Shown piece after piece: positions 1 through 7,896 of a stretch of 64,000 nt of DNA (the stretch's first letter is position 1; each line of letters opens with the position of its first letter). The DNA lies in assembly GCF_035573695.1 (NCBI RefSeq), contig NZ_CP121694.1, positions 1-64,000 of the forward strand. The letters are read 5' to 3'. This DNA is from Metallumcola ferriviriculae. Lineage in GTDB: Bacteria; Bacillota; JADQBR01. A program made the position numbers and the translations under genes. Below the pieces are notes generated by a model that did no database searches, had not been told where the DNA came from, and saw only the letters and a list, made by a program, of their open reading frames with translations.

Positions 1-102
1 AACGACCCCGCAGTGTCTTTAACGCAAAACCCGTAAAGAGTAATATATCATCTGAACTACTTGAGATAGGAAAGCGGTTATCCGGCCCGCTTGGGGGTCG
101 CT

Positions 103-246
103 CTACAATTCTATACAATCAAACCCAATATTTACTTTATGTAATACTTTTTCAACAGACTGCTTGTCTTCTTGTGATAGAAAATAAGTACCATTTTGTA
201 ATACAATCTTTGAAGCATATTTGTTACCATCAATAACATGTCCCAT
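103..246 (-). CDS. Small hypothetical protein, 47 aa
   Basis: A short reading frame begins MGHVIDGNKYASK and ends NIGFDCIEL. A purine-rich GAGGGAGAT stretch sits just upstream of the ATG at a usable distance. I do not recognise the family. There is no signal peptide, membrane segment or obvious motif. It lies downstream of, and on the same strand as, the TIR-like gene at 500-1087, so it could be the last gene of that set. Support is only the ribosome binding site and an uninterrupted frame, so it may be spurious. Confidence 0.35.
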   Translation of the reverse strand: MGHVIDGNKYASKIVLQNGTYFLSQEDKQSVEKVLHKVNIGFDCIEL

Positions 247-499
247 AAACCCCTATCTCCCTCTTTTTTGCAGAATGCTCAATTTACAATTTTAAAAACA
301 TAACTTACGAATATAATAAATTTCTGCCACATGGCATCATATGCATAGAAATTAATTTACATTCAACAGCACCACGTCGTATTGCCCAAAAGAAAGTAAA
401 TATGGTTTATAGCCTAAAAAACGGCGTAACCTATGGTATATGCCATCTTAATTTCAGATTCGTCAGATTTATCCAGCTTAGACTCTATATTTTTATTGA
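247..499. other. AT-rich intergenic stretch
   Basis: About 250 bases between the small 47-aa frame and the TIR-like gene. I see no recognisable gene, RNA or strong hairpin here. Confidence 0.4.
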
Positions 500-1087
500 C
501 TAAGGATATACAGTTACCTTTTTAGAGATTTCATCCGTTCTTTTTTTGTATGCTTTTTCAATATACTCTTCTGGATCATTACAGAAATCGTCCCATTTTA
601 TAAGTACACAGTAGCGGTCTTCTTCCCTCCAAGCACATTTGTCGTTATCAGGTATATAATAGTTAATAGTAAATTCTTTTACTGTAGTACTATCATTAAT
701 ACTAACTAAGTTGTGGTTGCCTCCACAAATCGAACAATCATAATTGCCTTTATAAATTACGTCATACATACTTGGTAGTAATACCCCCAGAATACCACTG
801 CGGGTATTACCCTCACCGTTGTAAAGAGAAGCCTGCAGTTCTCTTTTAATGTATCTTTGTTCTTCATAACCAAGGTTTTCGGCGCTTCTTGTTCCAATTA
901 AATGAATGGTAACTGTAGAATCTGACAAGTAATCATCTCTTATTTTCTGCAAAATATAATCTTCATCATCCGAGTCTATAGCCTCGTCCAGTGACTTGTC
1001 TATCATATCAATATCTAAATTATTTTGTATATTCTTTTTAAAGTCTTCATCTTCCGTTTTAAATGAAATAAAGCATTTTCTTCCCAT
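500..1087 (-). CDS. TIR-like (DUF1863/ThsB-type) domain protein
   Basis: A protein of 195 aa. The N-terminus MGRKCFISFKTED is the first beta strand and loop of a TIR-like fold, and STVTIHLIGTRSAEN followed by YIKRELQAS matches the later strands of the MTH538/DUF1863 TIR-like family. Thoeris ThsB proteins, which make NAD-derived signals, belong to the same broad group. A CxxC pair (CSICGG, around residue 121) could bind metal. I chose the ATG at 1087 rather than a GTG 9 bases upstream because the GGGAGG ribosome binding site overlaps the GTG and lies 8 bases from the ATG. It is downstream of the broken SLATT gene and two further TIR-like genes on the same strand. A role in antiphage signalling is inferred from family and context, and NADase activity is not shown. 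Confidence 0.75.
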   Translation of the reverse strand: MGRKCFISFKTEDEDFKKNIQNNLDIDMIDKSLDEAIDSDDEDYILQKIRDDYLSDSTVTIHLIGTRSAENLGYEEQRYIKRELQASLYNGEGNTRSGILGVLLPSMYDVIYKGNYDCSICGGNHNLVSINDSTTVKEFTINYYIPDNDKCAWREEDRYCVLIKWDDFCNDPEEYIEKAYKKRTDEISKKVTVYP

Positions 1088-1205
1088 AAGTGTCACCTCC
1101 CTCTAAGTTTTTTCGGCCACTCTTTAACTCCCTCTATTTTATATTTGTTCTAGTTGAATAGTCAGTACAATGCAACTATCATCCTCCACCGTTTTTTTCG
1201 GAAGG

Positions 1206-1617
1206 CTAAATATACTGTGACCATTTACTGTTTTCGGAAGAAATTAGAGTTTCGATTCTTTGAACAAATAACGGAAATGGTTCTTTAACACCATACGGTT
1301 CAGCCTACGTTAAAAATAGATATTTTTCATGCTCCAAAGACTCGCTATTTGTTCGATATTCGACCCAGTTTTCTTGAAATCTGAAAAGACCTGTAATTGG
1401 CGCTATAATTGCAACTGCTGCCCCGGCAACACTTACTATTTCTTTCCACCAAACAAAACCGGTTGAGATAAACCCCGTGATAACAGGAATTGTTGCGGCT
1501 AATAATATTTTAATAGTTCTCAACCAATAAAAACACTTCTTAATTAAACTTACTCTTCTGATCATACCACCTTATTTGACCCTCAACACGGTTGTCAATG
1601 TATTCTTCTTGTGTCAT
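1206..1617 (-). pseudogene. Broken DUF4231 / SLATT 2TM protein gene
   Basis: Three pieces on one strand rebuild a typical DUF4231 protein. From ATG 1617, which has a strong GAGGGGGG ribosome binding site, one frame reads MTQEEYIDNRVEGQIRWYDQ and then stops. The next frame, shifted by one base, reads YWLRTIKI, two hydrophobic helices and WVEYRTNSESLEHEKYLFLT. A TAG at 1305-1307 follows, after which the same frame continues AEPYGVKEPFPLFVQRIETL to a second stop at 1206. The gene therefore carries a one-base frameshift (near 1540) and an internal stop where the family normally has a codon. SLATT proteins are predicted membrane-pore effectors that associate with TIR, SLOG and nucleotide-signal systems. 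Here the candidate effector is inactive unless both changes are sequencing errors. Confidence 0.75.
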
Positions 1618-1738
1618 ACAGTCCCCCCTCAATCTGAAACCCCAAATACTTTTTGGTGCGTTCTTATGATAGCAATCTCTTTTTCCAGTCATTCAAACAG
1701 AAATAGTAGATCCTAACTTAGAGTCTACTTTTATCAAA

Positions 1739-3109
1739 TCAAAGGTTTTCACTTTCAAGAATGTTGATAATTTGTTTTAGGTGATCATTTTCTAAATTGT
1801 TAGCTACTGTAGTACCCTCTATAATCTCAAGGTTATTAATTGTTGTCTCATAATTCCAGCCTGGTGCGTCAATCGCAAGTAGTTTTTGAGAAGCCCTGAC
1901 TGCTAATTCCCAATCTTCACCCAAAACAGCAGCCTCTAGTGCTGTAGCAACATCCCAATAGTCTTGAGAGTTAATTCCACCTCTACGTGCAACTGAAAAT
2001 ACTACTGCTGGAAGTATTGTTTCAAGCTTCTTTAAAGATTCCTCACCGTGTTTACGGAAAAGTAAGGTCGCTGCATTAATGCCAGGATAATAGTCACGAG
2101 GATCTAACTCAAACCCTTTGGAATACCATTCTATTGCTTGATCTAAATATCCTAATGCTTTGGCTTCCTTCCCATGCTTTATAGCTTCGTCATACAGATC
2201 CTTATAAATTCGCCCATAAATTCCGCAGTTTTCAGGAGAGGCACCAAATTTTTTAATTACGCTATCAAGAACCTTTGTTGCTCTCAGGCGATCCTTGTTT
2301 TGATTTCTTCTATTTAACGCCATTGCGTACTGTTCATTAATTGTAACGGAAAGATCTCTTAGTTCTTGAGGCACTTTTTCTATTAAGTTAATCATTTCAT
2401 CCCAAGCTTTTATATCCCTATATGAAAGCATTAAATCCATCAATAGTTCCGAATGAGTTTCGTTAAAATCACCAAGAGACTCTTCAATCTTTATCATATC
2501 TTTTTTAGCCTGTTCTTTATCTTCTAATATACGAGCCTCCTCAAGCTCCTCTCTAATGCTCTCTATTCTTTTTGCTCTATCCCTAAAACTTTCTGTTACA
2601 TCATGATCCAAATTTATTCCAGGAAATTTCGATATAACCTGGAACAAAGGGCTATCTGCTGTTTTTAGATCCTTCTTGGACTCTTCCAACTTTTCTTTCA
2701 ACAATACTGATAATCTCTCTGCACCCTCATCTGAAAGAACACCGTTATCTAATTCATAAGGGAGTGCCCTTACCATACCAACATCAAAAGGTAATTTACT
2801 GTCTTTAGCAAAGATTAGAATTGTGGATCTTGGTCGCGAACAGTGACGGATACCTAATTCATAGTAAACATTCGGGTTTTGAATTGTTAAATCAGCTATT
2901 ACAATTTCTGCCAGAAGCAGCCTTTCAAACATGGGAATGTGGATAATGCCACCACTTCTCTCTTCATCAGCTCTTATTACATCAACCTGAGCTTCTTCAG
3001 CGGCTGGTTTTATGGCTTTTTCGTAAATAGAATCAAACTCTATTTCAAATGTTGATGTTTGATCCTTTTTTTTACCAAAAGGCATCACAACAAAAAGTAA
3101 CGGTTTCAT
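1739..3109 (-). CDS. Deoxyribosyltransferase/TIR-like N-terminus with TPR-like repeats (TRAFs-binding type)
   Basis: A protein of 456 aa. The first 110 residues (MKPLLFVVMPFGKKKD, then IADLTIQNPNVYYELGIRH around 71-89) match the nucleoside 2-deoxyribosyltransferase/TIR-like fold that precedes the DUF4071 (MAP3K TRAFs-binding) region in bacterial proteins. The YYELG glutamate is the usual catalytic position of that fold. From about residue 170 on, the chain is helical and TPR-like (EWYSKGFELDPRDYYPGINA). The start at 3109 follows GGAGGGG by 6 bases, whereas the longer frame from 3136 has no such site. It lies 34 bases after the short TIR-like gene and upstream of the SLATT pseudogene. Proteins of this build occur in predicted nucleotide-signalling conflict systems. 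A role as sensor or signal-producing enzyme is inference. Confidence 0.7.
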   Translation of the reverse strand: MKPLLFVVMPFGKKKDQTSTFEIEFDSIYEKAIKPAAEEAQVDVIRADEERSGGIIHIPMFERLLLAEIVIADLTIQNPNVYYELGIRHCSRPRSTILIFAKDSKLPFDVGMVRALPYELDNGVLSDEGAERLSVLLKEKLEESKKDLKTADSPLFQVISKFPGINLDHDVTESFRDRAKRIESIREELEEARILEDKEQAKKDMIKIEESLGDFNETHSELLMDLMLSYRDIKAWDEMINLIEKVPQELRDLSVTINEQYAMALNRRNQNKDRLRATKVLDSVIKKFGASPENCGIYGRIYKDLYDEAIKHGKEAKALGYLDQAIEWYSKGFELDPRDYYPGINAATLLFRKHGEESLKKLETILPAVVFSVARRGGINSQDYWDVATALEAAVLGEDWELAVRASQKLLAIDAPGWNYETTINNLEIIEGTTVANNLENDHLKQIINILESENL

Positions 3110-3143
3110 CTGACCCCTCCTACACTGTGAATTCATTAAAGTG

Positions 3144-3536
3144 TCACCTAGTAGCTAGGTTCTGAAGCCTTGCTTCGCTCCATCCATAGAGTGTTATATT
3201 ATTATCTATCAAAAACTTTGGTTTCACACCTTTGGTATCTTTTAATCTAATTGCATAAACTGGTTTTCCTGCAGCAAGGGTCATTTCCACTTCTTCTGGA
3301 ACCCAATGACTTTTATAAGTCTTATTTCCAACAAACACAATTGTTCTTGAAGTACCTTTAATGTTCTTTGAGATAGCCTGCCTTATAACCGCTTCATCTT
3401 CTGTATCCCATCTTTTTAGCAAGTCTTTTACCTTAAAATCAAGGCCTTTGTATTTGGAGTTGACTGCTCGCCCTTTAATAGTAACAACAACCTTCCTATC
3501 AAATTCCGAGAAGCTAAAGAAAACTACATTTGCCAT
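3144..3536 (-). CDS. Short TIR-like (MTH538/ThsB-type) protein
   Basis: A protein of 130 aa that starts MANVVFFSFSEFDRKV. It contains TSRTIVFVGNKTYKSHWV and EEVEMTLAAGKPVYAIRL, the strand-loop pattern of the MTH538 TIR-like family to which Thoeris ThsB belongs. It is shorter than ThsB (about 195 aa) and ends soon after the LYGW strand, so it is essentially a bare TIR-like domain. The ribosome binding site is AAGGGGGAT. It is the first gene of the minus-strand set 3536-500 and probably shares a transcript with the TPR protein 34 bases downstream. Production of a cyclic ADP-ribose-type signal is known for some relatives but is only an inference here. Confidence 0.7.
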   Translation of the reverse strand: MANVVFFSFSEFDRKVVVTIKGRAVNSKYKGLDFKVKDLLKRWDTEDEAVIRQAISKNIKGTSRTIVFVGNKTYKSHWVPEEVEMTLAAGKPVYAIRLKDTKGVKPKFLIDNNITLYGWSEARLQNLATR

Positions 3537-3687
3537 TTCAAATCCCCCTTTTAACGTATAAATTTAACTCAATCCCAAAAAATTTCTTTATGTTTGTAAC
3601 TATACTTGGATATTGACTTACTATTTCAAAAGTACGGTCTTAGGGTTACATACTTTGGACACCTAGTACATTAGCAAATTTTGACCT

Positions 3688-3789
3688 TTATAGCCCTAAT
3701 CTATTTTTAATGTCCGCAGTCCAACAGATTTTAGCGGCAAAACCATAATTGGTTTTAATCCATTCTTAGATTTGTTTATATGTAGCCAT
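3688..3789 (-). pseudogene. Remnant of a small conserved protein (MATYKQI...)
   Basis: From ATG 3789 the frame reads MATYKQI, a TAA, then EWIKTNYGFAAKICWTADIK before stopping at 3688. This pattern (ATYKxIQxWVKxxYGFxxKTCWIA) is familiar from a small conserved hypothetical protein often found near restriction genes. The copy has an internal stop and lacks the second half. Recognition is from memory of the family pattern and has not been checked. Confidence 0.4.
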
Positions 3790-4251
3790 TTTAATACACC
3801 TTCTCAACTCATCTTGATTTCTAAAGTGATTTATTTTATGGTAATGCCTTGGCCTTTAAAGTTTCCGGCTGGTTCACATTATAGACAAAATCTTCTAAAA
3901 ACCCTTCAACACGTTGTGAGATAATTCCTCTTTTTTCCTCTTCTTACTAGTATTGTATTATTGGATCACGTTAAAAGGCCTCAATAAATTGATTGAGGCT
4001 GGCTGAAAGTACTCTTAGTTGTGTCACTGTAATCAAATGGAACGAAATCGCTAGGCGGTGGTTTGGTTCCATCCTTTTGGTACGCCGTTATCTCATCTTT
4101 CCCCTTCGTACTATTACCCTGCAAAAGTTTGTCTCAAATCTGAAATTTTATTATTGTCCTTGTCCTTGGTTCGTGTTAATAGCCCTTTATTCTTCAACCT
4201 GGCAACAAAACCATAACTTCCTCGAAAGTTAATGGCTGACTAAATCAAAGA
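3790..4251. other. Gene-poor stretch with decayed coding scraps
   Basis: No intact gene is visible. On the minus strand a short open piece reads EEKRGIISQRVEGFLEDF near 3840-3940, and another reads GSYGFVARLKNKGLL near 4120-4220. Both look like parts of larger proteins that have decayed. A 7-bp hairpin (CCTCAAT/ATTGAGG) lies at about 3979-3998. The plus-strand frame at 3993-4232 has no ribosome binding site and no recognisable protein. Confidence 0.35.
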
Positions 4252-4283
4252 AGCACCTTCCCTTGATATCAAGGGAAGGTGCT
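4252..4283 (-). terminator. 32-bp perfect palindrome, probable glmS terminator
   Basis: A gap-free palindrome of 16-bp arms (AGCACCTTCCCTTGAT and its complement) lies 126 bases beyond the glmS stop. On the minus strand it is followed by TCTTTGATT, a weak U-rich tail. It separates glmS from the accessory patch to its left. Confidence 0.6.
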
Positions 4284-4408
4284 CAGCTTCCATCTCTATT
4301 TCCGATTTTCCAACTTAATTCCATTACACAACAACAGTAACTTCCTTCTAAAAGTTCATTCTCAAACTTTATTCACTCCGACAAGCTTCACAATTATCAC
4401 ATAACCCT

Positions 4409-6223
4409 TTACTCCACCGTCACACTCTTAGCCAAATTCCTTGGCTTATCAACGTCCGACCCTCTTGCTACTGCAGCATAGTACGCAAGCAACTGTAGCG
4501 GTACTACCGTCAGTATCGGTGCCAGCAGCGGGATGGTGTTGGGGATGGTGATGACTTGGTCCACGGACTGACTGATGTTTGAGTCTTCAAAGACCACAGC
4601 GGTGACATGGGCACCGCGGGCTTTTACTTCCTTGATGTTGGATACGGTCTTATCATAGATACTGCTTTGAGTGGCTAGAGCCACTACCGGTATGCCTTCG
4701 GTAATTAGGGCCAAGGTGCCGTGCTTCAATTCGCCGGCGGCGTAGGCCTCGGCGTGGATATAGGAAATCTCTTTTAATTTCAGGGAACCTTCTAAAGAAA
4801 CAGCATAGTCTAAGCCGCGGCCGATGAAGAAGGCGTCTTCTCTTTTAGCCCATTCACCTGCCAATTTTTCCACTGTTTCCGCATGCCCGAGTACCTGCTC
4901 CAGCTGCTCCGGCAGTTCCCTTAAGGCCTGAGTAACACTGGTTACCTGATCCGATGTCAGAACTTTTCTCTCCTGACCTATAAAGAGTCCTAAGAGATAT
5001 GCTGCCGCCAACTGGGTCAGATAGGCCTTGGTGGAGGCCACTGCTACCTCCGGTCCGGCCCAGGTATAGATGACGGCATCTGCCTCCCGGGAAACTGAGC
5101 TTCCCACCACATTAGTGATGGCGACCACCGGTGCGCCCTTGGACTGGGCTTCCCGCATGGCTGCCAGGGTATCGGCCGTTTCGCCGGACTGACTGATTAC
5201 CACTACTAGGGTATTTTCGTCAATTAGCGGGTCCCGATAGCGAAATTCCGAGGCAATGTCTGCCTCCGCCGGGATTCGCGCTAGGTTTTCCATCACATAT
5301 TTGCCCACAAGCCCGGCATGATAGGCAGTACCACAGGCCACGAAGTAGACTTTATTAATATCATTTAAGTTCTTAATTTGTTTAAGTTCATCTAGCAGCA
5401 CGCCGCCGTTATCCAGTCGTCCTTTTAGGGTAGCTCTCAATGCTCGGGGCTGCTCAAAGATTTCTTTCAGCATAAAGTGGGGGTAGCCGCCCTTTTCTGC
5501 GGCTTCTATATCCCAATCTACCTGATAGACTTCTTTATCTACTTTCCCTTTTTGGTTAAATACCTCTACCCTTTGATCGGTAACCACCGCTACCTCGCCA
5601 TCTTCCATGATGAAGGTTTTCCGAGTATGCTTAAGAATCGCCGGGATATCTGAAGCGAGGAAGTTTTCGCCTTCGCCTAATCCCACTACCAAGGGGCTGT
5701 CTTTTCGGGCGCACACTAGTTTATCCGGTTCGTCTGTAGACAGTATCACCATGGCATAAGCACCATCTACCTGTTTAATTACTTGGTTTATTGTCTCCAA
5801 CAAATCACCATTATAGAATTTCTCTACCAGATGGGCCAGTACTTCTGTGTCCGTCTCAGACCTGAAGGTATGGCCTTCCTTAATTAGTTCGTCTTTTAAA
5901 TCTTGGTAGTTCTCAATAATACCATTATGCACTACGGCAAATCTACCGCTGCAGTCATAATGGGGATGGGCGTTTTCATCCGATGGCTTCCCGTGGGTCG
6001 CCCAACGGGTGTGCCCGATACCAATACTGCCGCCTAATTCCTCATCTGCCAGTGCCGCCTCCAGTACCTCAAGCTTACCTTTTTGCTTTATTACCTTTAT
6101 CTGCTCACCGCAAATGGTGGCAATGCCTGCAGAATCATATCCTCTATACTCTAATTTAGCAAGACCCTCCAATAGTACCGGCGCAGCCGGTTTAGGGCCA
6201 ATGTAGCCAACGATGCCGCACAT
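4409..6223 (-). CDS. glmS: Glutamine-fructose-6-phosphate aminotransferase
   Basis: Makes glucosamine-6-phosphate from fructose-6-phosphate and glutamine, the first step to UDP-GlcNAc for peptidoglycan. The protein is 604 aa, normal for the family. It starts MCGIVGYIG, so Cys2 is the N-terminal nucleophile of the glutaminase domain (about 2-220). Two SIS sugar-isomerase domains follow (VISQSGETADTLAAM near 345, and GRGLDYAVSLEGSLKLKEIS near 490), and the conserved C-terminus is KSVTVE. The ribosome binding site AAGGAG precedes ATG 6223. It lies downstream of glmM on the same strand, but a glmS ribozyme sits in the 322-base gap, so it is controlled by its own product. Confidence 0.97.
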   Translation of the reverse strand: MCGIVGYIGPKPAAPVLLEGLAKLEYRGYDSAGIATICGEQIKVIKQKGKLEVLEAALADEELGGSIGIGHTRWATHGKPSDENAHPHYDCSGRFAVVHNGIIENYQDLKDELIKEGHTFRSETDTEVLAHLVEKFYNGDLLETINQVIKQVDGAYAMVILSTDEPDKLVCARKDSPLVVGLGEGENFLASDIPAILKHTRKTFIMEDGEVAVVTDQRVEVFNQKGKVDKEVYQVDWDIEAAEKGGYPHFMLKEIFEQPRALRATLKGRLDNGGVLLDELKQIKNLNDINKVYFVACGTAYHAGLVGKYVMENLARIPAEADIASEFRYRDPLIDENTLVVVISQSGETADTLAAMREAQSKGAPVVAITNVVGSSVSREADAVIYTWAGPEVAVASTKAYLTQLAAAYLLGLFIGQERKVLTSDQVTSVTQALRELPEQLEQVLGHAETVEKLAGEWAKREDAFFIGRGLDYAVSLEGSLKLKEISYIHAEAYAAGELKHGTLALITEGIPVVALATQSSIYDKTVSNIKEVKARGAHVTAVVFEDSNISQSVDQVITIPNTIPLLAPILTVVPLQLLAYYAAVARGSDVDKPRNLAKSVTVE

Positions 6224-6335
6224 GTAACTTCACTCCTTCATGTAACAATCAAAAAGCGTATACGTATCCCGCAGCGTAATAAACCTTATCAAGCGTAATT
6301 ATACGACTTTTCGAAAGTTAGAATTGGTCAAAGCT

Positions 6336-6472
6336 CAAATACCCTTTGTGCCCGAAATTACTTCCGGGTTTTGTGGTACCTGTTAACGACCTGCTTTAAG
6401 GCCGAGGGGCATCCGCCGAAAGTTCGATAAAACCCCTTCCTCGTCAACCGCATAGTGCGGCTCAGGCGCTTT
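6336..6472 (-). ncRNA. glmS ribozyme (glucosamine-6-phosphate-activated)
   Basis: Read on the minus strand, AGCGCCTGAGCCGCAC starts at 6471. It is followed by GGTTGACGAGG, then TTTATCGA, then CGGCGGATGCCCC. These are the conserved cleavage-site, P2.1/P2.2 and P2 blocks of glmS ribozymes in the right order. A 3' part follows in which GGUACC pairs with GGUAUU around a CCCG/CGGG hairpin (P4/P4.1). Cleavage is expected just 5' of the AGCGCC block. It lies directly upstream of glmS. The 3' boundary is approximate. Confidence 0.93.
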
Positions 6473-6545
6473 TCAACCGGAGCAGCAAATCAATTATACC
6501 CTCCTCATCTCTCACCTCCCCTTAAGAATATCCTTAACTAATTAA

Positions 6546-7877
6546 TTATACATTCTCCCTCACTACCTGGGCAATACTTTCCACTATTTGCTTGATCTCC
6601 GCTTCATCGGTTCCTTCACCCATAATGCGCAGCAAAGGTTCGGTACCGGAAGGGCGCACCAGGATGCGGCCTTTACCGCCCAAGCTTTCTTCTGCGCCGG
6701 CAATGGCTGCCGTCACCGTAGGATGTGTCATGCTTTCCTGCTTATCCTTCACCCGTACATTTACCAGCACCTGAGGCAGGCGCTGCATTAATCCTGCAAG
6801 GACCGAAAGAGACTTACCGGTTTCCTTAACTACCTGCATAAGCTGTAACCCGGTAAGCACACCGTCACCGGTGGTATTATGGTCTAAGAATATAATATGA
6901 CCTGACTGCTCGCCACCCAGTGTCGCGTCAATCTCCCGCATTTTTTCAAGTACATAGCGGTCTCCTACCTTGGTTTGAGGTGTTTTGATACCATTTTCCT
7001 TCAAGGCCAGATGCAGGCCCAGATTGCTCATTACTGTCACTACCAGGGTATCCTTCCTTAATTGTCCCTTTTCCATTAAATCTTTGGCCAGGATTACCAT
7101 AATCTGGTCACCGTCCACTAGCCGGCCTTTCTCGTCTACCGCCAGCACCCTGTCTGCATCGCCGTCATGGGCGAGACCAATATCGGCACCATGAGCCAAA
7201 ACTGCTTGCTGCAATGCTTCAATATGGGTAGAACCGCAATCTTTATTAATATTCACCCCATCGGGATCATTAAAGATAGGAATCACATCTGCACCCAATT
7301 CCCAGAGGGCTTTGGGAGAAGCGCCGGAGGCAGCACCATTAGCGCAGTCCACCACCACTTTAATACCCTTTAAATCTGTACGAATAGTTCCTTTCAAGAA
7401 GTTTATGTAACGTTTTTCGGCATCCATCACCCTGACTGCCCGACCTACATTTTCCCCCACCGGACGACCGCTGTCTTCCACCTTTGCAGCTTCTCTTTCA
7501 ATATCATCTTCCACATCATCATCAAGCTTAAAACCTTGGCTACCAAAGAATTTAATACCGTTATCTGCCACAGGGTTATGGGATGCGGAAATTACCACCC
7601 CGGCATCAGCACCGAGTTCTCTAGTTAAATAACTGACCGCGGGTGTAGGTACAATCCCGACTAATAAAGCATCGCTGCCCACTGAGCATATCCCCGCTAC
7701 CAAAGCTGCTTCCAGCATATCTCCGGAAATACGGGTATCCTTACCGATTACTATTTTGGGTTTTTCCTTCCCCTTACCCAGCACTCGAGCCCCGGCCTGA
7801 CCCAGTTTAAAGGCCAGCTCAGGGGTTAATTCTTCATTGGCTACTCCCCTTACGCCATCGGTTCCGAATAATCTCAT
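6546..7877 (-). CDS. glmM: Phosphoglucosamine mutase
   Basis: Interconverts glucosamine-6-phosphate and glucosamine-1-phosphate. The protein is 443 aa, the usual length. It starts [14 protein letters not shown]. The phosphoserine loop is [10 protein letters not shown] with Ser99 as active serine, the metal loop is LAHDGDADR, the sugar-binding loop is GGEQSGH, and the phosphate-binding loop near the C-terminus is [10 protein letters not shown]. It is the fourth gene of the cdaA-cdaR-flavoprotein-glmM run, where GlmM commonly sits next to and can bind CdaA. Confidence 0.97.
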   Translation of the reverse strand: MRLFGTDGVRGVANEELTPELAFKLGQAGARVLGKGKEKPKIVIGKDTRISGDMLEAALVAGICSVGSDALLVGIVPTPAVSYLTRELGADAGVVISASHNPVADNGIKFFGSQGFKLDDDVEDDIEREAAKVEDSGRPVGENVGRAVRVMDAEKRYINFLKGTIRTDLKGIKVVVDCANGAASGASPKALWELGADVIPIFNDPDGVNINKDCGSTHIEALQQAVLAHGADIGLAHDGDADRVLAVDEKGRLVDGDQIMVILAKDLMEKGQLRKDTLVVTVMSNLGLHLALKENGIKTPQTKVGDRYVLEKMREIDATLGGEQSGHIIFLDHNTTGDGVLTGLQLMQVVKETGKSLSVLAGLMQRLPQVLVNVRVKDKQESMTHPTVTAAIAGAEESLGGKGRILVRPSGTEPLLRIMGEGTDEAEIKQIVESIAQVVRENV

Positions 7878-7896
7878 CTATTTTTACCTCCTTGGT

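Noticed and set aside
1305-1307. Internal TAG of the DUF4231 gene as a pyrrolysine or readthrough codon
   Set aside because: The same gene also has a frameshift, so it is broken anyway, and no recoding signal is visible.
3993-4232. 79-aa plus-strand frame
   Set aside because: No ribosome binding site, no recognisable motif, and scraps of other coding sequence lie on the opposite strand.
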